A stretch of DNA of 57,384 nt from an uncultured Oscillospiraceae bacterium (GCA_905234425.1 CAJOHR010000002.1:1-57384); one strand, 5' to 3'; positions 15,379-24,180 are shown, counted from the first letter of the stretch. Notes: generated by a model not told the origin, from the letters alone. Program-made: numbers and translations.

Positions 15379-15586
15379 AGAGCATGGTGATGGTCCTCCC
15401 CCCTATCGAGGAGCGAAAGCATTTTGTTTTATTCTGACAAGCGCCTCAGCGAAAAAAGGTACTGCCGCGGCGCAGCCGAGAGCATAGCGGGGCCGACGAC
15501 CCCAGGATTTGCGTAGTTAGCTAACAATTTTTTGGCCGTTTCAGTACAGCCAAAACAGGCGAATCACCAGACGTAAAGGAGCATTT
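15379..15586. other. Noncoding region before terminase; possible packaging-site region
   Basis: No convincing gene is seen here. The stretch contains GC-rich inverted segments near 15465-15505, the palindrome GTTAGCTAAC (15516-15525) and an inverted repeat TTGGC/GCCAA (about 15532-15555) just before the terminase small-subunit ribosome site AAAGGAG. In lambda-like phages the cos or pac site lies just upstream of the small terminase gene, so this is a reasonable place to look; nothing in the sequence proves it. Confidence 0.3.
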
Positions 15587-16132
15587 ATGGACAAAATCAC
15601 CCAGGAAACCACGGTTTCCCTGTCCGAACTGGCAACGGTTTTGGGTCTGACCTCAAAAAGAATCCGCCAAATGGTGGAGGATGGCACCATTGTCATCGAA
15701 GAAAAGAACCAATACCCCCTAGCAGACAGTGTACAGGCCTATATCAAGTTTCTCCAGAAGTCCCTTCCCTCTGCGGAGGACGTGAAACTGGCAAAGGCAA
15801 CGCGGGTTGCGGAATCGACCATCAAAGCGTCACGGGCAAAGGTGGCATCGCTGGAGGCGTCGGAGCTGACCGGAAAGATGCACCGAGCGGAGGACGTCAT
15901 GCGGGTCACAGAGGACATGCTGTTCTCCTTCCGGTCCGGACTGAACGCCCTTCCGGGACGGCTGGCGGTGGACGTGGTGGACTGCAAGACCCCTGCCGAG
16001 GCCTCCGAGGTCATCAAGCGCGAGGTCCACAAGCTCATGCGAGAGCTGGCGGATTACCACTATGACGAGGAACGCTACATGGAGCTGGTTCGGGAGCGGA
16101 TGAACTGGGAGGGCGTGACAGACGATGAGTAA
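15587..16132 (+). CDS. Terminase small subunit (Nu1-like DNA-packaging protein)
   Basis: 181 residues from ATG 15587 with AAAGGAGC upstream. The first 60 residues form a winged-HTH like that of lambda Nu1 (Leu-Ser-Glu-Leu-Ala-Thr-Val-Leu-Gly-Leu, Lys-Arg-Ile-Arg-Gln-Met-Val-Glu-Asp-Gly). A long helix follows, and the C-terminal part contains a self-association region. Nu1 proteins bind the packaging site and recruit the large subunit. The stop overlaps the start of the GpA-type large subunit by 8 bp, as expected. Confidence 0.8.
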   Translation: MDKITQETTVSLSELATVLGLTSKRIRQMVEDGTIVIEEKNQYPLADSVQAYIKFLQKSLPSAEDVKLAKATRVAESTIKASRAKVASLEASELTGKMHRAEDVMRVTEDMLFSFRSGLNALPGRLAVDVVDCKTPAEASEVIKREVHKLMRELADYHYDEERYMELVRERMNWEGVTDDE

Positions 16133-18038
16133 GCCTGTCCGCAAGCAGACCATCGCCCTGTTCCGGAAGATCGCCAAGGAACTCATGCCGCCGGATGACC
16201 TGACGGTGACGGAATGGGCGGAGAAAAATCGGCGCCTATCGTCGGAATCCTCTGCGGAGCCTGGACCCTGGCGAACGGAGCGCACCCCGTATCTCCGGGA
16301 GGTCATGGATTGCTTCACTGATCCGAAGATCCGGCACATCGTCATGGTGGCGGCGTCTCAGGTGGGGAAATCAGAGTTTTTGAACAACGTGATCGGCTAC
16401 ATCATGGACGAAGACCCCGGCTCAATCCTGTTTGTGCATCCGACTACCATCGACGGGAAGGACTACTCCAAACTCCGGATTGCGCCGATGATCCGGGATT
16501 CCCCCACGCTTGAGAAGAAGGTTGCCGCCCCGAAGAGCCGGGACACCGGCAATACCATCCTCCAAAAGACATACCCCGGCGGCATCCTGACGCTCTGTGG
16601 GTCCACGGAGGCTCACTCCCTGGCGTCAAAACCTATCCGATATGTGCTGGGCGACGAGAGAGACCGGTGGGCGGTGTCCGCGGGTAAAGAGGGCGATCCA
16701 TGGGACCTGGCAATGGCCAGACAGACCACCTTCTACAACGCAAAGGCTGTGGAGGTCAGCACCCCCACGATTAAGGGCGCCTCCGCCATCGAAAAAGCAT
16801 ACGCCACCGGCACAATGGAGCGGTGGAAGTCTCAATGTCCCCACTGCGGAGAATACAACGAAATCCGCTGGAAGGACATTCGATTTGAATATGATACCGA
16901 GGTCGTTGCCGGAGCAAAGGTGTACTCCGTCAACGACATTTATTATATCTGCCCCAGCTGCGGGGCTGTTTCCCTGGAGAGAGACATGAAGCGAGCGCCG
17001 GCCAAATGGGAAGCTGAGAACCCCAAGGGGTATGAGAACGGCACCCGGTCCTTCTGGCTCAACGCCTTTGTCAGCCAGTGGGCCTCATGGGAATCCATCA
17101 TCCTCAAATATCTCCAAGCCATCGGCAGCACCAAGAAGATGCAGGTGGTCTACAACACCTGTTTTGGCGAGTTGTGGGAGGATCGCGGTGACATCCAGGA
17201 TGAAGATACCATGATGGCGCGGCGGGAGGAATACAAGGCAGAGCTGCCGGAGGGCGTGCTATGCCTGACCTGCGGCGTGGACACCCAGGATGACCGCCTC
17301 GAATACGAAATCCTGGGCCACGGACACTTCGGGGAAACCTGGGGAATCAAGAAAGGCGTGATTCTGGGTCGTCCGGACGATGAAACCGTGTGGGAACGGC
17401 TGGACGAGGCCATAGATCATGTCTATCGCTTCGAGGATGGAAAGGGCCTCCGCGTATCCATGACCTTCGTGGACGAGGGCGGCCATTTCGCCATGGAGGT
17501 CCGCTCCCAGTGTGCCAAACGGCTTGGGAAGCGGGCGTTCTGCATAAAGGGCTTTTCCGGCCAGGACCGCCCTTATACCGCACCGCCGAAAAAGATGAAG
17601 ATTGTGTTCCGGGGGACGACCACTGGGACCTGCTGGCAGTACCAGCTTGGCGTGGATTCCGGGAAACAGATCATCATGGACAATCTGGCGGTTCAGACTC
17701 CGGGGCCGAAATACTGTCACTTCCCCAAGCGGGATGACTATTCCACGACCTATTTCCAAGGGCTCCTTTCGGAGCATCTGGTCTACAAGGAGGGTCGGAA
17801 GAATCCCTGGCAGTGGGAGAAGATCCCCGGCCATGAGCGCAACGAGAACCTGGACGTGCGGAACTACGCGCTGGCAGCGTTCAAGGCTCTGGCCCCTGAT
17901 TTGGACCTGCTGGACCGGCGGCTGAAAGCCACCCGCGGGACAGCATCCGAGACCTCACAGACCGCACAGCCGAAATCGAAACCAAAGCCCCGGAAGAAAG
18001 TCCGGAAGAATGATTTACTGACAGGAGACGGATGGTAA
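16125..18038 (+). CDS. Terminase large subunit (GpA family)
   Basis: 637 residues. The ATPase half has Val-Ala-Ala-Ser-Gln-Val-Gly-Lys-Ser-Glu (Walker A variant of the GpA family) at about residues 77-86, then Ile-Leu-Phe-Val-His-Pro-Thr, and the nuclease half carries Gly-Val-Asp-Thr-Gln-Asp-Asp-Arg-Leu-Glu and Thr-Phe-Val-Asp-Glu-Gly-Gly-His. Two CxxC pairs (Cys-Pro-His-Cys-Gly, Cys-Pro-Ser-Cys-Gly) in the middle are typical of GpA. The motor translocates DNA into the prohead and cuts it. Length agrees with lambda gpA (641 residues). Confidence 0.95.
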   Translation: MSKPVRKQTIALFRKIAKELMPPDDLTVTEWAEKNRRLSSESSAEPGPWRTERTPYLREVMDCFTDPKIRHIVMVAASQVGKSEFLNNVIGYIMDEDPGSILFVHPTTIDGKDYSKLRIAPMIRDSPTLEKKVAAPKSRDTGNTILQKTYPGGILTLCGSTEAHSLASKPIRYVLGDERDRWAVSAGKEGDPWDLAMARQTTFYNAKAVEVSTPTIKGASAIEKAYATGTMERWKSQCPHCGEYNEIRWKDIRFEYDTEVVAGAKVYSVNDIYYICPSCGAVSLERDMKRAPAKWEAENPKGYENGTRSFWLNAFVSQWASWESIILKYLQAIGSTKKMQVVYNTCFGELWEDRGDIQDEDTMMARREEYKAELPEGVLCLTCGVDTQDDRLEYEILGHGHFGETWGIKKGVILGRPDDETVWERLDEAIDHVYRFEDGKGLRVSMTFVDEGGHFAMEVRSQCAKRLGKRAFCIKGFSGQDRPYTAPPKKMKIVFRGTTTGTCWQYQLGVDSGKQIIMDNLAVQTPGPKYCHFPKRDDYSTTYFQGLLSEHLVYKEGRKNPWQWEKIPGHERNENLDVRNYALAAFKALAPDLDLLDRRLKATRGTASETSQTAQPKSKPKPRKKVRKNDLLTGDGW

Positions 18039-18295
18039 TGGCAGACAAGGTTGAACTCCGGGCACGTCTGGAATTCAGACAGCAGGCCCTTGAAAAGCTC
18101 CGGGCAGCATACCTGGCCCTGATTGACGGCGGGGTGAAGTCCTACTCCATCGACGATCGACAGCTCACCCGGTTCGACGTCGACAAGCTCAAGCGGGAGA
18201 TCGAGGCCCTGGAGGAAGAGATCGACGAGCTGACGGCGCTTCTGAGCAATAAGCGTCCCCGGAAGGCCGTGGGCGTGATTCCCCGGGATTGGTAA
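18038..18295 (+). CDS. Head-tail joining protein candidate (gpW-position, DUF6148-like)
   Basis: 85 residues from ATG 18038, overlapping the terminase stop by one base (TAATG); an ATG at 18032 is also in frame. A long helical hairpin with Leu-Arg-Ala-Arg-Leu-Glu, Ser-Tyr-Ser-Ile-Asp-Asp-Arg-Gln-Leu and Arg-Glu-Ile-Glu-Ala-Leu-Glu-Glu-Glu. Its size, helix content and position between TerL and portal are those of lambda gpW, which stabilises packaged DNA. The sequence pattern fits DUF6148. Confidence 0.7.
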   Translation: MADKVELRARLEFRQQALEKLRAAYLALIDGGVKSYSIDDRQLTRFDVDKLKREIEALEEEIDELTALLSNKRPRKAVGVIPRDW

Positions 18296-18395
18296 CGGAT
18301 ATTACCCGTAAGGGTTTTATCACCGGCGGTATGGGTCATTTGCTCCTTTCGTACTCATGCCGCCCCTAATAAATCACAAGGAGGTGTCCGAAGAG

Positions 18396-20000
18396 GTGTC
18401 CGAATTCAAAACCACGATCTATGCGCCAAATGCCAAGGGGTACTCCGAAGCCGGAGCGTCCCGCACCAAGCGCGGCCTGAAAGGATTTACCGCTCAAAGC
18501 GGATCTCCGCGAGAGGACATCGACTACAACAACTATACCCTGCGTCAAAGGTCCAGGATGCTCTACATGGCGTCCCCAATCGCGTCTGCGGCGGTGGAGA
18601 CAAACCGGACCAAGATCATAGGGACTGGCCTCACTCTGAAATCTACCATCAATGCACAACTGCTGGGCATGAGCCAGGAGGCAGCGAAGGAATGGCAGCA
18701 GAGGACCGAATCAGAGTTTGCGCTATGGGCCGAAAAGGCCCAGGCCTGCGACGCGCTGGCCCTGAACAACTTTTACGAGCTGCAGCAGCTTGCCCTCAAA
18801 AGCTGGCTTCTGTCCGGGGATGTGTTCTCTGTGGTGAAACGGTACGATACCACGGCCATGATGCCCTACTCCCTGCGTTTGCATCTGATCGAGGCAGACC
18901 GGATCAGTACCCCGAACAAGTACAAGGGCCATGTGGATGACCGATTTACCGATGGCACGAACCCTGAAACCAATAACCGGATCTATGACGGCGTGGAGGT
19001 GGATGGAGATGGCCGCGTGGTGGCGTACCACATCCGAAACACCTATCCCAATCAAATTACGGCAGAAATGCCGGACTGGACCCGTATTCCCGTAAACGGC
19101 GAGAGTACGGGCCTCCCCAATATCCTACATCTTATGTCTGCCGAACGCCCCGATCAGTACCGGGGCGTCCCTTATCTTGCCCATGTGGTGGAGCCTCTGC
19201 TGCAGCTGCGGCGGTTCACGGAATCGGAACTGATCTCCGCGCTGATCCAGAGCTATCACACGGCCTGGGTCACCACAGATGCAGACAGCACCGAATACCC
19301 GTGGAATGAGGTTGGTGCCGGGGAAATGGATGGAGAGAGCGCGGAGCAGGAGGCCGGTGTCTCCCGCAGCGAAAACGAATATGAGATGGGCCCCGGCACC
19401 ATCAACATTCTGGAGCCTGGGGAAGATGTCAAATTCGGAAATCCGACCATCCCTTCCGCCGGATTCGATACGTTCACCAAGTCCGTGACCAGACAGGTAG
19501 GTGCTTCCCTTGAACAGCCCTCCGATGTGCTGCTCAAAGAGTTCAATTCCTCCTATTCCGCATCTCGCGGCGCACTCCTGGAGGCCTGGGAGGCGTTCAA
19601 GATGAAGCGCGCCTGGTTCACGGACGGATTCTGCCAGCCGATCTATGAAATGTGGTTGACAGAGGCAGTGGCAAGAGGGCGCATCCGTGCCCCTGGCTTC
19701 TTCACCAATCCATTGATCCGGGCGGCCTGGTGCGGCGCCAAATGGATCGGCCCCGTCCAGGGATCTTTGGACCCGCTCAAGGAAGCAAAGGCCGCGATCC
19801 TGATGGTAGACCGGGGCATCAAGACCTATGCGGAAGTGACCCGCGAGCTGTCCGGCGGAGACTGGGAGAGCAACGTGGAACAGCTGCGCATCGAAAACGA
19901 AATGCTCCGGGCTGCGGGAGGCGGCGCCAAGGCCGTCACTACCAACCTGGGGGATGAAACTGATACATCAGACGAAGGAGATGGAAGCGATGCCGATTAA
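18396..20000 (+). CDS. Portal protein (lambda gpB family)
   Basis: The frame is open from ATG 18357, but that codon has no ribosome site; AAGGAG at 18379-18384 best serves GTG 18396, giving 534 residues. Recognisable lambda-portal features are Tyr-Leu-Ala-Ser/Met-Ala-Ser-Pro-Ile-Ala-Ser-Ala-Ala-Val-Glu-Thr-Asn-Arg-Thr, Val-Ile-Gly-Thr-Gly-Leu-like Ile-Ile-Gly-Thr-Gly-Leu, Leu-Leu-Ser-Gly-Asp-Val-Phe, Leu-Ile-Glu-Ala-Asp-Arg-Ile and Tyr-Arg-Gly-Val-Pro-Tyr-Leu-Ala-His-Val. The dodecameric portal is the DNA gate of the head. The acidic tail overlaps the protease start. Confidence 0.9.
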   Translation: MSEFKTTIYAPNAKGYSEAGASRTKRGLKGFTAQSGSPREDIDYNNYTLRQRSRMLYMASPIASAAVETNRTKIIGTGLTLKSTINAQLLGMSQEAAKEWQQRTESEFALWAEKAQACDALALNNFYELQQLALKSWLLSGDVFSVVKRYDTTAMMPYSLRLHLIEADRISTPNKYKGHVDDRFTDGTNPETNNRIYDGVEVDGDGRVVAYHIRNTYPNQITAEMPDWTRIPVNGESTGLPNILHLMSAERPDQYRGVPYLAHVVEPLLQLRRFTESELISALIQSYHTAWVTTDADSTEYPWNEVGAGEMDGESAEQEAGVSRSENEYEMGPGTINILEPGEDVKFGNPTIPSAGFDTFTKSVTRQVGASLEQPSDVLLKEFNSSYSASRGALLEAWEAFKMKRAWFTDGFCQPIYEMWLTEAVARGRIRAPGFFTNPLIRAAWCGAKWIGPVQGSLDPLKEAKAAILMVDRGIKTYAEVTRELSGGDWESNVEQLRIENEMLRAAGGGAKAVTTNLGDETDTSDEGDGSDAD

Positions 20001-21189
20001 CATCCAACGGCCATTTTACACGATGGCCTCCGTCAACGACACCGACGCGGAGATTTCCCTGTACGGCGACATCGTACAGGAGCAGCCCACCGACTGGTAC
20101 GGCAATCCATTGGATGGTCAGTACATCATCGGAACGGAATTCTTGGATGATCTGGAGCAGATCGCCGGGTGTAAGAACGTTCTGATCCGGCTGAACAGCT
20201 ACGGCGGGGATGCCGGCGTGTCGATCATGATCCACAACCGCCTCCGGGAGCTGGCCCGCGACGGTGTCAACCTGACCTGTGTGGTTGACGGCGTGGCCAT
20301 GTCCGGAGGCAGTCATATCATGTGCGCCTGCGACCATGTAAAGGTCAACCCCGGCTCCCTTGTGATGATCCACAAGTGCTTGGCGTTCATGTTCGGCGGC
20401 TACAACGCCGACGAACTGCGGGAAACCGCCTCCGGTATGGACGCATGGGACAAGGCCCAGGTGGAGATTTACCGGAGGAAAACAGGCCTCTCCGCCACGG
20501 TGATCTCCCATATGATGTCTGACACCACCTATTTGATCGGCAAGGAGGCCGTGGAAAAGGGCTTTGCCGACGAACTCCTGGACGATGCGGATGCACCGCC
20601 GATTGCGGCTTCTGCTGACAGGGGGAGCCTCCTCGTGGCAGGCCGCACCATTCATCTGGTGCCCGGAATGAGATTGCCGGACGCCATTCCAACGGTAGAA
20701 GCGAGTGCGGGAGGCCACAATCCCGGACTCGACGATACAAATACAAATCAGCCGGCTCAGACCGGCAACGAAGGAGGAAATCCTATGACCCTTGAAGAAC
20801 TGAGACAGGAGCATCCGGATCTCGTGGCGCAGGTCGAGGCGGCTGCGGTGGCAAATGCCGCCAATGACAGTGACGCCGCTGTCCAGGCAGAGCGGACCAG
20901 GTTGCAGGAGATTGACAGCATCTCCAGTCTCTACACCGCCGAGCAGGTACGGGAGGCGAAGTATGGAACCAACGCCTGCACCGCGCAGGAGCTGGCCTAC
21001 CGCGCTGCCCAGGAGCAGGCGAGGATCGGTGCAGCGTTCCTGGACAGCATGAGCGCTGACAACAACGCCTCCGGCGCCGCCGGCGTCGGTGCATCCCCCG
21101 CACCGGAGGGCGACGATAAGCCCGCCACCAACGAGGACAGAATGGCCGCAGGCGAGGCTATGGCCAAGAAACTGTTCTCCAAGACCTGA
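19990..21189 (+). CDS. Head maturation protease, ClpP-like (lambda gpC-like)
   Basis: 399 residues from ATG 19990 (AAGGAG nine bases upstream), overlapping the portal gene. Residues 20-195 form a ClpP/SppA-like serine protease: Leu-Asn-Ser-Tyr-Gly-Gly-Asp near 69-75, nucleophile Ser-105 in Gly-Val-Ala-Met-Ser-Gly-Gly, His-128 in Met-Ile-His-Lys, and a third acidic residue in the helix before Thr-Tyr-Leu-Ile-Gly-Lys-Glu-Ala. It processes prohead proteins. The C-terminal 134 residues are Ala/Glu-rich and helical, and can also be made separately as a scaffold (see 20785). Confidence 0.9.
   Translation: MPINIQRPFYTMASVNDTDAEISLYGDIVQEQPTDWYGNPLDGQYIIGTEFLDDLEQIAGCKNVLIRLNSYGGDAGVSIMIHNRLRELARDGVNLTCVVDGVAMSGGSHIMCACDHVKVNPGSLVMIHKCLAFMFGGYNADELRETASGMDAWDKAQVEIYRRKTGLSATVISHMMSDTTYLIGKEAVEKGFADELLDDADAPPIAASADRGSLLVAGRTIHLVPGMRLPDAIPTVEASAGGHNPGLDDTNTNQPAQTGNEGGNPMTLEELRQEHPDLVAQVEAAAVANAANDSDAAVQAERTRLQEIDSISSLYTAEQVREAKYGTNACTAQELAYRAAQEQARIGAAFLDSMSADNNASGAAGVGASPAPEGDDKPATNEDRMAAGEAMAKKLFSKT
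20785..21189 (+). CDS. Nested scaffold protein (Nu3-like internal start)
   Basis: An in-frame ATG at 20785 inside the protease gene has its own strong AAGGAGG (20771-20777) seven bases upstream. Translation from it gives a 134-residue helical protein: Leu-Glu-Glu-Leu-Arg-Gln-Glu-His-Pro-Asp-Leu at the start, a coiled-coil middle and a Gly/Ala/Pro linker before a short helical tail. Lambda makes its Nu3 scaffold from the 3' end of gene C in the same way. The internal start is seen; the scaffold role is inferred by analogy. Confidence 0.7.
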   Translation: MTLEELRQEHPDLVAQVEAAAVANAANDSDAAVQAERTRLQEIDSISSLYTAEQVREAKYGTNACTAQELAYRAAQEQARIGAAFLDSMSADNNASGAAGVGASPAPEGDDKPATNEDRMAAGEAMAKKLFSKT

Positions 21190-21205
21190 GAAGGAGGGAC
21201 CAATC

Positions 21206-21610
21206 ATGACTAGAGATCTGCATGAGAAGCTCGGCTCCATGGAGTACGAGAAGCTGTTTGCCGGGATGGAGCCCAAGGCACTGACCCATCCTGCGACGGT
21301 GAGGAAGCTCGGCTCTGCCGCCACGCTGAAGCGTGGCACTCTGCTGGCCAAGTCTTCCGGCACCGGAGGCGACGGCAAACTGGTGATCTTCGGCACCTCT
21401 GCCGGGACCAACGAAACGCTGACCGCCGACTGCGTCCTGTGTGACGATCTGGACGTCGGCACCAGCACCGATGAAAATGCGCTGGTCTATATCTCCGGCA
21501 ACTTCAACGAAGCTGCCCTGATTATGGCTTCCGGCGCGTCCCTGACCGAGGCGGACCGTGATGCGCTGCGGGAGCGCGGCATCATCCTGGGCACCGTCCA
21601 GAACCCTTGA
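21206..21610 (+). CDS. Head decoration protein (lambda gpD family)
   Basis: 134 residues from ATG 21206 (GAAGGAGG upstream). It has the beta-rich gpD signature of Gly-Thr-Leu-Leu, Cys-Val-Leu-Cys-Asp-Asp and Tyr-Ile-Ser-Gly-Asn-Phe-Asn with Arg-Glu-Arg-Gly-Ile-Ile near the end. gpD trimers cap the expanded capsid. Its position between protease/scaffold and major capsid gene copies the lambda order. It is longer than lambda D (110) at the N-terminus. Confidence 0.85.
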   Translation: MTRDLHEKLGSMEYEKLFAGMEPKALTHPATVRKLGSAATLKRGTLLAKSSGTGGDGKLVIFGTSAGTNETLTADCVLCDDLDVGTSTDENALVYISGNFNEAALIMASGASLTEADRDALRERGIILGTVQNP

Positions 21611-21625
21611 TAGGAGGAATGCACG

Positions 21626-22714
21626 ATGGCACTTAACATCAACATCCTTGACACCTACTTCATGGCGGGCCTCTGGCGGGGCCTGTCTCCGGTCACCACC
21701 TTCTTCCGTGACCGGTATTTCCCCACGGGGGACGGCGACATCTACGCCGCGGACAAGGTCCTGGTGGAGTATCAGGACGGCGACAACGGTATGGCCCCGT
21801 TCATGGTGGACAGGGCAGATCCCATCAACGTCTCTCGGCAGGGATATGAGATCCACGACTATGCTCCGGTCTGCATCAAGCAGGCACGGAACCTTACCGC
21901 TGACGATCTCAAGGCCCGCGGCTTTGGTGAGGCGATCCTCTCCAACAGTTCCGAGGCGGAGCGTGCCGCCCGCCTGGTAGCGGGAGACCTGGCACTGCTG
22001 GAGCGCCGGTTTACTCGGGCCGAGGAGCTGCTGTGCGCCCAGACCATGCTCAACAACGGTTTCTCCGTCAATGAGATGCTGGACGCCAACACTGTGGGCA
22101 ACGTGGCCACGGTCCAGTATTACGATGCCAACCAGGGCAACGACGGTGTGCACACTATCTCCCCCAAGTGGACCACCTCCACCGGCTGGGACGTGATCGT
22201 GGGCGACGTGCGGACCATGTGCCGCGGCCTGGCCCGGAGAGGTCTGCCCCACACTGATCTGGTCATCGGCCAGGACGTGGCGGACGTGCTGCTGGCCAAC
22301 GCCGACTTCAAGGCCCTGCTCAACCGGGACAGCGGTATTATCATTGCCTCTCCCATCGTTCAGGAGCTGACCCAGTATGAGGGCGTGTCCCTGCTGGGTG
22401 TCGTCAACTTCGGCGGGTATCGTCTCAACGTGATCGTCTGCGACGAGCAGTACAAGAACGCCAATGGCGTGTGGACCAACTACTTCCCCGCCAAGGGTGT
22501 CATGGTCACAGCCCCCGGCTGCGGCCATCTGATGTACGCACACATCGTCCACATGGACGAGGACGGCAACATCCAGACCATCACCGGGAAGCGTGTACCT
22601 GATCTGTTCGTTGACCGCCGCAAGAAGATTCGCGAGCTGATCTTGGAGTCCCGGCCCCTGGCCGCCCCCAAGAATTACTCGCCCTGGGTCTACGCTGCCA
22701 ACGCTGTGAGCTGA
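21626..22714 (+). CDS. Major capsid protein (gpE family)
   Basis: 362 residues; lambda gpE has 341. Characteristic stretches are Phe-Phe-Arg-Asp-Arg-Tyr-Phe near residue 28, Val-Leu-Val-Glu-Tyr, Arg-Gln-Gly-Tyr-Glu-type Ser-Arg-Gln-Gly-Tyr-Glu, and the C-terminal Arg-Lys-Lys-Ile-Arg-Glu-Leu-Ile-Leu-Glu-Ser-Arg-Pro-Leu with Tyr-Ala. HK97-fold shell protein. Codon use is strongly biased to C/G third positions, consistent with high expression. AGGAGG precedes the start. Confidence 0.92.
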   Translation: MALNINILDTYFMAGLWRGLSPVTTFFRDRYFPTGDGDIYAADKVLVEYQDGDNGMAPFMVDRADPINVSRQGYEIHDYAPVCIKQARNLTADDLKARGFGEAILSNSSEAERAARLVAGDLALLERRFTRAEELLCAQTMLNNGFSVNEMLDANTVGNVATVQYYDANQGNDGVHTISPKWTTSTGWDVIVGDVRTMCRGLARRGLPHTDLVIGQDVADVLLANADFKALLNRDSGIIIASPIVQELTQYEGVSLLGVVNFGGYRLNVIVCDEQYKNANGVWTNYFPAKGVMVTAPGCGHLMYAHIVHMDEDGNIQTITGKRVPDLFVDRRKKIRELILESRPLAAPKNYSPWVYAANAVS

Positions 22715-22742
22715 TCGATCACATTCGGAAAGGAGCACAATC

Positions 22743-23162
22743 ATGCTGGTAAAAATGACAAACGGCTCTTTCTGTCTCAAGGAGAAGATGCCGGACGGCA
22801 GCGTCCATGTGGCCGGTAAGACCAGATCGGACCCGCCCTTTGAGGTGGACGCGGAACTCGGCGCGGAGCTGATCTCCAGGGGCGTGGCCGTGGAGGTCCA
22901 GCCCGACAACCGGCCCCCGGAGCCCGCGCCGGTGCCGCCTGCCCAGGAGGACACCGCCGACACCGAGACCGAGGAAGTCACCGAGGCACAGCTTCGGAAG
23001 ATGAAGAAGGCTGACCTGCTCGCTATCGCTGCCCAGAAGGGAATCGACGTGGACGAGAACACCAGAAACGCCGATATTGTGGATCTGATTCTGGCGGAGA
23101 CCGGCGACGAGGCTGATTCTGACGAGCTGCCCCCGGAGCCCGCGCCGGAAATGCCGGAATGA
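22743..23162 (+). CDS. Head-tail region protein with SAP/Rho-N-like tail
   Basis: 139 residues, start after AAAGGAGC. The N-terminal 55 residues are beta-rich. A Pro/Glu/Ala linker leads to a C-terminal helix-extended-helix (Leu-Arg-Lys-Met-Lys-Lys-Ala-Asp-Leu-Leu, Arg-Asn-Ala-Asp-Ile-Val-Asp-Leu-Ile) like the Rho-N/SAP fold seen at the end of many head-tail connector proteins. It occupies the position of lambda FI. The stop overlaps the next ATG by 4 bp. Confidence 0.65.
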   Translation: MLVKMTNGSFCLKEKMPDGSVHVAGKTRSDPPFEVDAELGAELISRGVAVEVQPDNRPPEPAPVPPAQEDTADTETEEVTEAQLRKMKKADLLAIAAQKGIDVDENTRNADIVDLILAETGDEADSDELPPEPAPEMPE

Positions 23163-23518
23163 GCGCGTTCAAGGATATGGTCGCCCGGGACAACCTCAAC
23201 GTGTTTCTGAACACGGACGAGTTTGCCGATCTCCGTACCATTGTCTATGACGGTGTGGAGTATAAGGACATCCCTGTGGTGATCAACGGGAACGTGGAGA
23301 AGGACAGGAGCCAGGGAACCTCTGACCACATGCAGGGGCTTTACCTGGTCTCCAAAATCCTCCACTGCGCCAAGGAGCACCTGGGTGGAAACCAACCGGA
23401 GAAGGGGTCAAGGATCTGGGTATCGGACGAGGACGGATACCTCAATGATTACTATGTTGCCCAGTCTGATTCCGAGTCCGGAATGCTCCGGATCGAGCTG
23501 GAGGCGGTGAGCGAATGA
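23159..23518 (+). CDS. Putative head-tail joining protein (FII position)
   Basis: 119 residues, mostly beta-strand, starting at an ATGA overlap. It has Phe-Leu-Asn-Thr-Asp-Glu-Phe-Ala-Asp, then Tyr-Lys-Asp-Ile-Pro-Val-Val-Ile and a strand-rich C-terminus ending Leu-Arg-Ile-Glu-Leu-Glu-Ala. Its size and strand order, and its place between the FI-like protein and gpZ, fit the head completion protein that closes the portal. Identity is inferred mainly from synteny. Confidence 0.6.
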   Translation: MSAFKDMVARDNLNVFLNTDEFADLRTIVYDGVEYKDIPVVINGNVEKDRSQGTSDHMQGLYLVSKILHCAKEHLGGNQPEKGSRIWVSDEDGYLNDYYVAQSDSESGMLRIELEAVSE

Positions 23519-24168
23519 GCGGTTATCTGCAGATCATTCCCATCGGCAACAGTCTGGACGTGGCGGCTGCGCGGTTGGCCGGAGTCCCCGGCGGCCTGGA
23601 CAAGGCACTGTATCAGGCATCCAAGCGGGCCAGCGATAAACTCAAAACCACCGCCTCCCGGAAGGCCAGAGAGCGGTATGCGATCTCTGCGGGCAATTTC
23701 TCAAAGAACGCCCCGAAGATCGACATCCGTACCGGCGGCGGCTCCGCCCATGCGGACGTGTCCTGGAAGGGCACGAAGTTTTCTCTATCCAAATTCTCCG
23801 GAAGCTCCAATACTCCCAAATGGGACACCAGCCGGAAGGTGCGAATTAAGAAGCCAGATGCCAGAAATGGAAACGGCGGTTTCTGGGCGCACCCTGGCCA
23901 GGAGGGAAAGGGTCATGTGCTCAAATCCACCAGCCCTATGACGATCTCCGGATCGTTTGTGGCCCAGTTCTCCTCCGGGCACGCAGGCATTTTCCACCGT
24001 GACGGAGGAACAACGGAAAACGGTGCAGAGTCCATCACAGAGAGTATGGGCCTTTCTGTCCCGCAGATGGTCGGCAGCGACGCCATCAAGGACGAGATCG
24101 GCGAGGAGGCAATACAGGAATTTGACACCCGGCTTGCCCATGAGGTAGAGCGGCTGCTCGGCTTTTAA
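23515..24168 (+). CDS. Tail completion protein (minor tail protein Z-like)
   Basis: 217 residues; ATGA overlap with the preceding gene. A gpZ-like layout is visible: an N-terminal helix with Lys-Arg-Ala-Ser-Asp-Lys-Leu-Lys-Thr, then Ala-Arg-Glu-Arg-Tyr-Ala-Ile-Ser, beta strands with Val-Ser-Trp-Lys-Gly, Gly-Phe-Trp-Ala, and a Gly-His-Ala-Gly-Ile-Phe-His-Arg segment. In lambda gpZ is needed to join the tail to the head. Very basic N-terminal half. Confidence 0.75.
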   Translation: MSGYLQIIPIGNSLDVAAARLAGVPGGLDKALYQASKRASDKLKTTASRKARERYAISAGNFSKNAPKIDIRTGGGSAHADVSWKGTKFSLSKFSGSSNTPKWDTSRKVRIKKPDARNGNGGFWAHPGQEGKGHVLKSTSPMTISGSFVAQFSSGHAGIFHRDGGTTENGAESITESMGLSVPQMVGSDAIKDEIGEEAIQEFDTRLAHEVERLLGF

Positions 24169-24180
24169 GGAGGAATGCGA

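Noticed and set aside
19939-21468. 509-residue leftward open frame
   Set aside because: Shadow of the portal end, protease/scaffold and decoration genes, which have clear families on the + strand.
21158-23395. 745-residue open frame on the - strand across the capsid genes
   Set aside because: It is the mirror of high-GC codon usage in gpD, capsid and neighbouring genes; composition is low-complexity Val/Gly/His and it lacks a ribosome site.
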